Assembly: GCF_003726035.1 (NCBI RefSeq)
Contig: NZ_QICD01000025.1
Coordinates: 1-35,941, forward strand
DNA: 35,941 bases
Reading direction: 5' to 3'
Source: Paraeggerthella hongkongensis
GTDB lineage: Bacteria; Actinomycetota; Coriobacteriia; Coriobacteriales; Eggerthellaceae
The position numbers and the translations under genes are program-made. Numbering within the stretch: position 1 is the stretch's first letter; each line of letters begins with the position of its first letter. This document shows positions 1 through 6,792 of the stretch, in pieces. The notes beneath the pieces are model-generated. The model made no database searches. It saw only the letters and a program-made list of their open reading frames with translations, and was not told the DNA's origin.

Positions 1-50
1 CGAGGCCCGGCCGGAAGGCCCGCGCGCCCCGGGAGCCGGGGCCCGCCTCG
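1..50. other. GC-rich foldable segment at window edge
   Basis: The segment can fold as a small three-way junction. CGAGGC (1-6) pairs with GCCTCG (45-50). Inside are GGCC-GGAA-GGCC (9-20), with a GNRA-type tetraloop, and GCCCCGG-GAG-CCGGGGC (26-42). It lies downstream of the tat terminator, and no ORF in it looks real. It could be part of a structured RNA, a terminator of a gene beyond the window, or a repeat. The outer stem may continue outside the window. Confidence 0.3.
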
Positions 51-151
51 CCATGCCCGAAGCCGGTCGCCCCATGCCGGAAAGCCTTCCGGCAGCCGCT
101 TGACAAAACTATAGGAACACGTCCCTTCGTCTCATCCGACCCAGCATGCAA

Positions 152-179
152 ACGGCCCGCCGCGAGTGCGACGGGCCGT
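152..179 (-). terminator. Terminator downstream of tatC
   Basis: ACGGCCCG...CGGGCCGT arms form a 12-bp stem (one G-U pair) with a 4-nt loop. On the minus strand it starts 27 bases past the tatC stop and is followed by a short T run. It is a plausible intrinsic terminator, though the U tract is weak. Confidence 0.6.
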
Positions 180-206
180 CATGGGCAACCGTAGAGTAGA
201 GAGCCG

Positions 207-1043
207 TTACTTCTTGGCCTTCTTGGCCTTCTCCTTGGCCAATGCGGCATCTTGCGCCGCCTCTTCGGCTTCTTCGCGCTCGATCTCCTCGTTCTGCTTC
301 TTAATGCGCTTGCTCAGAACGATGCGCGAGATAAGCAAGCTGACCTCGTACATGCCGATCATGGCAGCAAACATGAGCAGCATGGTGACCGGCGAAGCGT
401 CGGGCGTGGCCATGGCGGAAATAACCATGAGCACCACGTAGACCATACGCCAGCTGCCGCGCAGCTTCTTGTACGGAATAACGTCGAAGATAACCAGATA
501 GAACACAATCAAAGGCAGCTCGAACGCCACGCCGAAGCCCAACTCGAACTTGATGATCATGTCGATGTACGACGACATGCGCGGCGCAACGGTGCCCAAA
601 CCTGCCGCCTGGTCGGTCAGCCACTGGAACGCCGGGTTCAGGATGACCAGGTAGCAGAACACCGTGCCGAAGATGAACAGGGCCACGGCGGCGGCGAACG
701 TGGGAATGAACCACTTGCGCTCGGTCGGCTTCAGCGCCGGCAGGAAGAAGGCGAGAATCTGCCACAAGATGACCGGAGCGCAGGCAACGAGCGAGGCCCA
801 CAGCGAAATCTTGAAACGCGTCGAAAACGCCTCGAAGGGATCGATGGCCTGCAACGACGCGAACCCGCTTGCATCTTGGGGCAAAAATTCGGCGACGGGC
901 AACAGCAGGAACTGGCCCATGATAGGCGTCGCCATATAGAACACGACCACTGCAATAGCCAAGCAGGCGATGATGCGCACCAAGCGCATGCGCAGCTCGC
1001 CCAGGTGGTCGAACAGGGGCATACGCGCCGGTCCGATAGGCAT
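207..1043 (-). CDS. tatC: Sec-independent (Tat) translocase subunit TatC
   Basis: TatC is the multi-spanning receptor of the twin-arginine translocase. It binds the RR signal peptide of folded exported proteins, such as cofactor-containing oxidoreductases, at the membrane. The 278-residue product begins with the family's N-terminal signature (MPLFDHLGELRMRL) and has six hydrophobic segments between about residues 20 and 240. A strongly charged tail (KRIKKQNEEIEREE...AKKAKK) follows and is longer than the E. coli C-terminus. The ATG lies 3 bases past the tatA stop, so the two genes are translated together. The family call is secure from the N-terminal motif, topology and tatA neighbour. Confidence 0.95.
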   Translation of the reverse strand: MPIGPARMPLFDHLGELRMRLVRIIACLAIAVVVFYMATPIMGQFLLLPVAEFLPQDASGFASLQAIDPFEAFSTRFKISLWASLVACAPVILWQILAFFLPALKPTERKWFIPTFAAAVALFIFGTVFCYLVILNPAFQWLTDQAAGLGTVAPRMSSYIDMIIKFELGFGVAFELPLIVFYLVIFDVIPYKKLRGSWRMVYVVLMVISAMATPDASPVTMLLMFAAMIGMYEVSLLISRIVLSKRIKKQNEEIEREEAEEAAQDAALAKEKAKKAKK

Positions 1044-1046
1044 GGC

Positions 1047-1904
1047 TTATTCCCCCTTCTCGTTCTTCTCGGCCGCAGCTTTGGCAGCTTCAGCGGCTTT
1101 CCTGTTCGCGGCGCGCGTGGCGGCGGCCTTCTTCGCCGCGGCCGAACGTGCGGCGGCTTTCTCGGCGTCGGTCTTAACGGCTGCGGGCTTTTTTGCGGCA
1201 GCAGGCTTCTTCGCGGCGGTAGACGCGGGCTTGGCAGCGCTCTTGGAAGAAGCCGGTGCGGTCGTCGACGGCTTCGTCGCGGCCTGGACCTTGGCGGGAG
1301 CGGCCGAAGCCGGCTTCGCAGCGGCAGCCCGAGCAGCAGCGGGCTTGTCGGCCGCCGGCTTTTTGACAACGGGATTCGTACCGTACAGCTCATCCGGAGA
1401 AGGCTTCGATTTTGCAGGGGCATCCGAAGCAACGGGCTTCGCAGACGCGGCTTCGGCGGGCTTCGGCGTCTCGAACGAACCGTCCGGCTTCGCAACCGGC
1501 TTGGCCGCTACGGCGGCAACCGGAGCAGCCGCAGCGGTGACGTCGGCAGCAACGGACGCAGAAGACTCCGCGGCCTTCTCGGCCTCGGCAGCCTTCTTGG
1601 CCGCGCGCTCCTTGTCGTAGCGAGCCTTGCGCTCCGAGAAGCTTTCGGCCTTCTCTTCCTTCTTGTCGTCCTTGCCGATCTCGGACACCTTCGACAGGGC
1701 CTCGAGCGGATTTTTGAACGGCTCGTCAGAGGTGGGGTCATAGACTTCCGTCTTGATAACCTTGTTCATCTCTTCCTGAGCGCTTCTGAACTTGCTGATT
1801 GCCTTCCCCAACGTCTTAGCCATTGCTGGCAGCTTATCGGGCCCGAAAATAAGGAACCCGAACAGCAGAATGAGGAATAGCTCGAATCCACCGATACCAA
1901 ACAA
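1047..1904 (-). CDS. tatA: Twin-arginine translocase TatA/TatB-type protein with long Ala/Lys/Pro tail
   Basis: This is the single-span Tat subunit that partners TatC. The N-terminus has a membrane segment (about residues 3-20), the FGPDKLP hinge and an amphipathic helix (AKTLGKAISKFRSAQEEM), which define the TatA/B family. A Glu at residue 8 is a TatB-like trait, so TatA versus TatB is unresolved, and no second TatA-like gene is visible. The start is TTG at 1904, chosen because AAAGGGG sits 6 bases upstream and no ATG is available. At 285 residues it is far longer than a usual TatA (60-100) or TatB (about 170). From about residue 120 it is Ala/Lys/Pro-rich and low-complexity, resembling histone H1-like tails. 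The hydrophobic and hinge region is entirely typical. Confidence 0.9.
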   Translation of the reverse strand: MFGIGGFELFLILLFGFLIFGPDKLPAMAKTLGKAISKFRSAQEEMNKVIKTEVYDPTSDEPFKNPLEALSKVSEIGKDDKKEEKAESFSERKARYDKERAAKKAAEAEKAAESSASVAADVTAAAAPVAAVAAKPVAKPDGSFETPKPAEAASAKPVASDAPAKSKPSPDELYGTNPVVKKPAADKPAAARAAAAKPASAAPAKVQAATKPSTTAPASSKSAAKPASTAAKKPAAAKKPAAVKTDAEKAAARSAAAKKAAATRAANRKAAEAAKAAAEKNEKGE

Positions 1905-1969
1905 AGCAAACCCCTTTGTGCGGTCTTATCATCTTCTCAACGCCGCGCCTCTGCGCGGCAACGATTTAT

Positions 1970-1998
1970 AGTATCACAACCGTGCCCGCGTAAGGCAA
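1970..1998 (-). promoter_or_regulatory. Candidate tat promoter
   Basis: Read on the minus strand, TTGCCT (1993-1998) and GATACT (1970-1975) are 17 bases apart, and the -10 has an extended TGn element. It sits about 65 bases upstream of the tatA TTG. The leader has a GC hairpin (CCGCGC-type stem, 1942-1959) before the ribosome-binding site. This is pattern-based only. Confidence 0.45.
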
Positions 1999-2226
1999 AG
2001 GAGTCTACTTGGCAATAAAAAGTGCGTGAGAACTCCCCGGCATCGGGGCGTACCGAGCACGACGAGCACCGCGATTGCCGCAGCGGTAGCAATCGAACCG
2101 ACGAAATCGAGGGACTCCCACCCCGCTCGACCTCTCGCAGCTCGCACCTAGACATAGAGCTCATGCGCTCTATGCCCGGAGTCGAAACCGGCCGACTCCT
2201 GCGGCGCGCACGCACGCAGCAACGCC
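1999..2226. other. Non-coding spacer with several short hairpins
   Basis: With the tat leader this makes about 320 bases without a convincing gene. It holds three hairpins: CCCCG-GCAT-CGGGG (2035-2048), CATAGAGC/GCTCTATG (2153-2174) and GGAGTCG/CGACTCC (2178-2199). On the minus strand a T run (2017-2021) lies 14 bases past the first one. A minus-strand reading frame encodes a short hydrophobic stretch (SIATAAAIAVLVVLG), but it has no ribosome-binding site or ATG, so I do not call it a gene. Confidence 0.35.
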
Positions 2227-2265
2227 AAAAAACGCACGGGGCGAACGCATGATGCGTCCGCCCCG
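2227..2265 (-). terminator. Intrinsic terminator of the amidohydrolase operon
   Basis: On the minus strand CGGGGCG...CGCCCCG encloses ACGCAT/ATGCGT (2237-2265). After TGCG comes a run of six T (2232-2227). It lies about 30 bases past the stop of the 66-residue gene. This is a classical Rho-independent terminator. Confidence 0.8.
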
Positions 2266-2295
2266 CCTTCATCCGAACAACCCGGGAACCAGCGC

Positions 2296-2496
2296 CTACG
2301 CGCCGGTTCCCAAGAACGCAAGGGCAACCGTCGGGATGCCCAGCGCCAACACCAGAATCACGCATACCACGATGGTGAAGATCTTCTTGGTCTTTTCGGC
2401 AGCCTCGCGGCGCTCTTTGTCCTTGCGCTCGCGATCTTGCGCGGCCTTGATGCGGTCGCTCTTCTGCTTTGCCGTCAGCTTTTGATTCGTTCCCAT
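2296..2496 (-). CDS. Small tail-anchored membrane protein, 66 aa, unknown function
   Basis: I do not recognise a named family. The first 37 residues are highly charged (KQKSDRIKAAQDRERKDKERREAAEKTKK) and should form an amphipathic or coiled helix. Residues 38-62 are one hydrophobic span (IFTIVVCVILVLALGIPTVALAFL) ending with three small residues, so the protein probably has a cytoplasmic head and a C-terminal anchor. The ATG is 3 bases past the amidohydrolase stop, and GAGGG lies about 8 bases upstream. The two are therefore one transcription unit, closed by the terminator at 2227-2265. The tight coupling, good ribosome site and tidy hydrophobic profile make it a real gene. Its role, perhaps as a membrane accessory, is unknown. 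Confidence 0.75.
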   Translation of the reverse strand: MGTNQKLTAKQKSDRIKAAQDRERKDKERREAAEKTKKIFTIVVCVILVLALGIPTVALAFLGTGA

Positions 2497-2499
2497 GCT

Positions 2500-3855
2500 C
2501 TACACCCTCAACTTACCGCGAATCTCGATGACGCGGGCGATGTTCTTGGCAACTTCCACGCCCACGTTCCACTTGTTCTTCTCGTACAGCGAAACGCCGT
2601 CCACCATGGTCATGAGCACGTCCGAGCCGCTGCATGCGTTCACGACCGCCGAAACCGGATCGCTCGTGGGCGTTTGGTGCGAGCCCGACAGATCGAGCGC
2701 CACGATGTCGGCGCGCTTGCCCACTTCCAGCGAGCCCACCTTGTCGTCGAGCTTGAGCGCGCGGGCAGCCCCTATGGTAGCCATCTCCAGCATGGTCTGC
2801 GAATCCAGGAAGGTTCCCACGTTCACAGCGCGCTGCACCAGCATGCCGATGCGCATCTCGATGAGAATGTCCGTGGAATCGATGGCCGCAGGCGAGTCGG
2901 TCCCCAAGCCCATGCGCAAACCCGCACGCATGAACTTGTCGATGGGAGCCACGCCCATGCCCAACTGCGCATTGCAGCGCGGACACACGGCCACGCCCAC
3001 GTCGTATTCCTTCAGCTTCTGGATGTCCTTGTCGTCAACGTGCACGCAATGGATGGCCAGCACGTTGTCGGATTCGAACGCGCCCCAGTTCAGCGCATAG
3101 CGGACCGGCGTGGTGCCCGTGGGAAGCCACGGCGGGATCTCGACGAAGCCGCGCTTCTGGTCCATCGTATGCACGGAGAACGGCGAAGATCCGTACTTGA
3201 TGAAGTTGTACTCTTCGCGGTTGCCCGCCATATGCATGGCGACAGGGACGTTCTCGCGACGCGCGAACTCGGATATTTTGCCGAACACGGACGGATGGCA
3301 CGCGTACATGGACGTAGGAGCCACGCCGATGGTGATGCGGTCGCCGTCCACTTCTTCGCGCCAGTGCATGATGTCGTTTTCCGCCAGGCGCATCGCGTAG
3401 TCCACGCGACGCTTGTCCATGGCGCCCACCTCGCGGTAGATGACGCTGCGCATGCCCAGCTTCTGCGTGGCCGTGCAAGCCGCGCCCGTAGCCGTGATGT
3501 CCGCGACGCACGTGATGCCGCTGGAAAGCGCCTCCAAGCCGCCCAAGATGGCGGAATCGTACCAGTCGCTCACGTCCATCTTCGCGCTTTTTTCCATCAT
3601 GGACATGATCCACGTGGTGTAGGGAACGTCATGCACGATGCCGCGCATGACCGCGTTCTCAAGATGCGTGTGCAAATCGATCAGGCCCGGCATGATGGCG
3701 CCCATGCCGAAATCGACCACTTCCTCGTCGGGGTAGCGCAGCTTGAGCATGTCGATCGAACCGATGTCGCGAATAGCCCCGTCGCGAACGAGCACCGCGC
3801 CGTTATGCAACGGCTCGGACGTAATGGGAAGAACGTACTGTGCGCACAAGAGCAT
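2500..3855 (-). CDS. Metal-dependent amidohydrolase (MtaD/SsnA-type)
   Basis: This is a cytosolic TIM-barrel amidohydrolase of the group containing 5-methylthioadenosine/S-adenosylhomocysteine deaminases and chlorohydrolases. With the start at 3855 (GAAAGGGCGGGG upstream) it has 451 residues, normal for the family. The frame stays open to 4038, but the extra part runs into a repeat element and lacks a ribosome site. Metal ligands are visible: H62 and H64 (LHTH), H208 (AMHMAG), H269 (AIHCVH) and D320 (GLGTDS). The C-terminus closes the beta-sandwich (GSLEVGKRADIVALDL). The usual HxAE motif of the deaminases reads H-M-A-G here, so the catalytic Glu is not in its normal place. The MTA/SAH deaminase name is therefore doubtful and the substrate unknown. 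It is co-transcribed with the small membrane protein downstream. Confidence 0.85.
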   Translation of the reverse strand: MLLCAQYVLPITSEPLHNGAVLVRDGAIRDIGSIDMLKLRYPDEEVVDFGMGAIMPGLIDLHTHLENAVMRGIVHDVPYTTWIMSMMEKSAKMDVSDWYDSAILGGLEALSSGITCVADITATGAACTATQKLGMRSVIYREVGAMDKRRVDYAMRLAENDIMHWREEVDGDRITIGVAPTSMYACHPSVFGKISEFARRENVPVAMHMAGNREEYNFIKYGSSPFSVHTMDQKRGFVEIPPWLPTGTTPVRYALNWGAFESDNVLAIHCVHVDDKDIQKLKEYDVGVAVCPRCNAQLGMGVAPIDKFMRAGLRMGLGTDSPAAIDSTDILIEMRIGMLVQRAVNVGTFLDSQTMLEMATIGAARALKLDDKVGSLEVGKRADIVALDLSGSHQTPTSDPVSAVVNACSGSDVLMTMVDGVSLYEKNKWNVGVEVAKNIARVIEIRGKLRV

Positions 3856-4032
3856 AGCTGCCCCGCCCTTTCTCCCGTAATTCATGCATTTTCGTGTAAC
3901 GGCTATCATAGCATTCTCCAACCGCTCTTCTGCGAAAGCACACAGGGCAATCGGCGAGGTGCAGGGGCTTTGCAGAACGCGCAATCGTAGCGGCGCGAGG
4001 CGGGATTGCATTGAGCCGCCGGAGCCCCATCC

Positions 4033-4173
4033 TGTCAAAACGGACGAGTTTTACTGGTCCTCAAACAAGAATAAAACCAGGGTGCGGCTCGATGACCAGG
4101 CATAATGAGAAACGCTTGCCGGAAATCCGCGCCGCAAGGACGCAAACCCCCGCAAAACTCGTCCGTTTCGGCA
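4033..4173 (+). repeat. TIR element copy A (141 bp)
   Basis: The left end is TGTCAAAACGGACGAGTTTT and the right end GCAAAACTCGTCCGTTT followed by CGGCA, an imperfect inverted pair. Internal blocks (CTGGTCCTCAAAC, GAATAAAA, CCAGGCAT, AAACGCTT) recur in the same order in the reverse complement of copy B. It lies between divergent genes, has no coding capacity, and looks like a miniature inverted-repeat element. The right end is the most diverged of the set. Confidence 0.8.
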
Positions 4174-4316
4174 GCGCGGCGACGGACCCGTATGCGCTCG
4201 TAAAGCTCGATCGATGCAATTCGCGGCCTCTTTGTTCGACAGGGGGAAGCTCGGGGGAGTTTCGCGGGAAAAGGAACCGGAAAGGAACGGGCGTAAGGCG
4301 TAAGGAAATTGCGCAC

Positions 4317-4362
4317 AGATGCAAATTCGCATCTAAAAATTCGGTAAGCGCGCTATACTTCA
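4317..4362 (+). promoter_or_regulatory. Promoter with palindrome ahead of the radical SAM gene
   Basis: TATACT (4354-4359) lies in the block GCGCGCTATACTTCA, which is repeated exactly ahead of fhs on the other strand. Only 10 bases separate the -10 from the ATG at 4370, so the mRNA may be leaderless or nearly so. A palindrome, AGATGC-aaattc-GCATCT (4317-4334), covers the place where a -35 would be and could be an operator. No good -35 hexamer is present. Confidence 0.45.
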
Positions 4363-4369
4363 CGGCGGT

Positions 4370-6655
4370 ATGCAAATATTGGACATGACATACATCCACG
4401 CGCCTGCGACGTACGATTTCCGCGAGCGCTCTATTATGTACGGCCCCGTCTCCGACATGGTGCCGTCTACCCCCATTTTCGAAATGTACCCGCTGGGGCT
4501 GACCACGCTGTGCGAGTACTTGGAGCGCCATGGCCTGCGCTCGCGCATCTACAACCTGGCCTCCATGATGCTGCACAAGAAGAACTTCGACGTGGAGAAG
4601 AACCTCGCGCGCCTGGAATCGCACATGTTCGGCATCGACCTGCATTGGATGCCGCACTGCCACGGCTCGGTGGAAGTGGCGAAAATCCTCAAGCGGCTGC
4701 ACCCGCATGTGCCCATCAGCTTCGGCGGACTGTCGTCGTCGATCTTCCACGAGGACCTGATCAAGTACGACTGCATCGATTTCGTGTTTCGCGGCGACTC
4801 CACCGAGGAGCCCATGCGCATGCTGGTGGAGCGCGTGGCGCGCGCCGCCAAGACGCACACGCCGCTGGGCGATTTGTCGGACATCCCCAACCTCACGTGG
4901 AAAGATGCCGAAGGGTCCATCCACATCAACCCCTTGAGCTGGGTCCCTGACGACATGAACGCCATATCCATGGACTACGACTACCCCATGAAGGGCGTGC
5001 TGCGCCACCATGACATGACCAGCTACCTGCCCATGAAGGGCTGGCTGAGCTACCCCGTGACCGCCAGCCTGACCTGCCGCGGCTGCGCGCGCAACTGCGC
5101 CACGTGCGGCGGCAGCGCCTACGCGTTCAAGAACCATTTCGGGCGCCGGCGCGTGGCCTGGCGCGATCCGAAGCTGCTGATCCGCGACATCCAGCACGTG
5201 CAGGACCACATCTGGGGTCCCATCTTCGTGCTGAACGACTTCCTGCAAGCCGGCGAGGATTACACGCACGAATTCATCACGGGGCTCAAAGGCAAAGTGC
5301 ACAACCCCATCGGGTTCGAGTTCTTCGGCCCGCCGCCGGGCGGCGACGAGTTCTACCAGCTGCTTGACAAGAACCTGGGCAACTGGTCGGTGGAGATTTC
5401 GGCGGAAAGCCACGACGACGACGTTCGCGCGGCGTTCGGCAAGGGCCACTACACGATGGCCGAGCTGGAAGAAACCATCGTGGACGCGCTTTCACACCCC
5501 AACTGCGAGCGGTTCGACCTGTACTTCATGACGGGCATTCCCAAGCAGACGGCGGCCAGCGTGCGCGAAACGGGCGCGTACGTGCAGCATTTGTACGAGC
5601 GCGTGAACTACGACCCGCGCCTGGTGGTGCTGACCAGCCCCATGGCGCCGTTTTTGGACGTGGGATCCATCGCGTTCGACAACCCGGAGAAATACGGCTA
5701 CAAGCTGCGCGCCCGCACGTTCGAAGAGCATCGCGAACGCATGATCCTGCCCTCGTGGAAGCACATCATGAACTACGAGAGCATCTACATGAGCGTGGAC
5801 GAGATGGTGGACGCCACCTACGATGCGGCGCTCGACCTCAATCGCATCAAGGGCGAGCACGGCATCCTTGACCCGGGCATGGCCGCCGCCACCGACAAGC
5901 GCATCCGGGAAGCGCGCGAGCAGATGAACCGCCTGGACGACGTTTTGTACAACGGCACCGGGCGCATCGATGCGCGACTGGCCACGCTCAAGGAGGAGTT
6001 CGAGCGCCTGTCCGAGAACACGGTTGCGGAAAAATCTGAGCTGAACTGGGCATTCGATGTAAAGCCCACGCATGCGAAGCACCTGGCAAAGCTCTGGTTC
6101 ACCAACGAGCCGGCCAACGCGCTGGCCAAGCTGACTGGAACATGGCGCCCCGCAGCGAGCGATTTCGACTATCCTGATCAGGAAAACGGCGTGCTCTCCC
6201 CCGCTTGGAACGCCGACGGAACGGCCAACTGCACGTTCAAAGGGCTGGCCGTGGACGGCATCGCCGACGGGCGCGCTCTCTCGGACGACACGGGCGCGCA
6301 GGTAGCCGCGTTCGGCAGCGTGGTGGCACCGGGATTTTCCCAGGAGAACACGAACGAGGCGTTCGATGCCGCCAACGCGCATCTGGAGGCGGGGCGCGCG
6401 GGCACGGGCATCGAGGCAGGGCGGCATGCGGCCATCCGGGCCGAAGCGCTGCGCACGGTGGAACACGACCCCTTGCTCGAGCAGATGATGGCGGAAGAGC
6501 GCGAACGCGAGGAAGCGCTGGCGCGCGGAGAGATCGCGCGCACGGTGCCGCGCGACGCCGGCGGCCTTCAAGGCGCGGGCGGCGTCAAGGGCGCGCGCGA
6601 GGCGCGCAAGCTGGAGAAGCTCCGCGATCGCAAAGCGGAGAACCCCGCCAACTAA
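4370..6655 (+). CDS. B12-binding-domain radical SAM protein
   Basis: This predicted cytosolic [4Fe-4S] radical S-adenosylmethionine enzyme has 761 residues. Residues 1-180 form a cobalamin-binding-like Rossmann domain (FGIDLHW at 88-93; PISFGGLSSS at 115-124; VFRGDSTEEP at 139-148). The radical SAM domain follows, with the cluster motif CX3CX2C at C239, C243 and C246, preceded by C236 and followed by GGS. The layout resembles the B12-binding/radical SAM family typified by Thermoplasma Ta0216 (TIGR04190, from memory). From about residue 560 there is an extra charged, Ala/Glu/Arg-rich extension with no recognisable fold. No RR/KK substrate-peptide gene or clear pathway partner adjoins it, so the reaction is unknown. 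The first ATG is only 10 bases past a -10 box, suggesting leaderless translation; the next Met is residue 6. Confidence 0.85.
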   Translation: MQILDMTYIHAPATYDFRERSIMYGPVSDMVPSTPIFEMYPLGLTTLCEYLERHGLRSRIYNLASMMLHKKNFDVEKNLARLESHMFGIDLHWMPHCHGSVEVAKILKRLHPHVPISFGGLSSSIFHEDLIKYDCIDFVFRGDSTEEPMRMLVERVARAAKTHTPLGDLSDIPNLTWKDAEGSIHINPLSWVPDDMNAISMDYDYPMKGVLRHHDMTSYLPMKGWLSYPVTASLTCRGCARNCATCGGSAYAFKNHFGRRRVAWRDPKLLIRDIQHVQDHIWGPIFVLNDFLQAGEDYTHEFITGLKGKVHNPIGFEFFGPPPGGDEFYQLLDKNLGNWSVEISAESHDDDVRAAFGKGHYTMAELEETIVDALSHPNCERFDLYFMTGIPKQTAASVRETGAYVQHLYERVNYDPRLVVLTSPMAPFLDVGSIAFDNPEKYGYKLRARTFEEHRERMILPSWKHIMNYESIYMSVDEMVDATYDAALDLNRIKGEHGILDPGMAAATDKRIREAREQMNRLDDVLYNGTGRIDARLATLKEEFERLSENTVAEKSELNWAFDVKPTHAKHLAKLWFTNEPANALAKLTGTWRPAASDFDYPDQENGVLSPAWNADGTANCTFKGLAVDGIADGRALSDDTGAQVAAFGSVVAPGFSQENTNEAFDAANAHLEAGRAGTGIEAGRHAAIRAEALRTVEHDPLLEQMMAEEREREEALARGEIARTVPRDAGGLQGAGGVKGAREARKLEKLRDRKAENPAN

Positions 6656-6725
6656 CGACCCGTCCGCCGCCACGCGGCGCTCGACAACGAGCCGCACGGC
6701 GGAATCGCCCACCGAGGCGCCACGG

Positions 6726-6766
6726 CAAAAATCGCCGGAGCGCCCTTTTCTGTCAGGTCGCTCCGG
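6726..6766 (-). terminator. Intrinsic terminator downstream of helD
   Basis: CCGGAGCG/CGCTCCGG arms (6735-6742 and 6759-6766) are followed on the minus strand by CGA and five T. It lies between the convergent radical SAM gene and helD. It works best for helD transcripts; the plus-strand reading lacks a T run. Confidence 0.75.
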
Positions 6767-6792
6767 CTCCTATGCCGGCGTCCCACGTTGCG

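Noticed and set aside
252-1880. 542-residue plus-strand ORF across tatC and tatA
   Set aside because: Arg/Gly/His-rich shadow of the GC-rich minus-strand tat genes, with no ribosome site or family resemblance.
1937-2365. 142-residue minus ORF and a hydrophobic frame in the spacer upstream of tatA
   Set aside because: Overlaps a strong terminator and the end of the 66-residue gene; no start with a ribosome site; composition not convincing.
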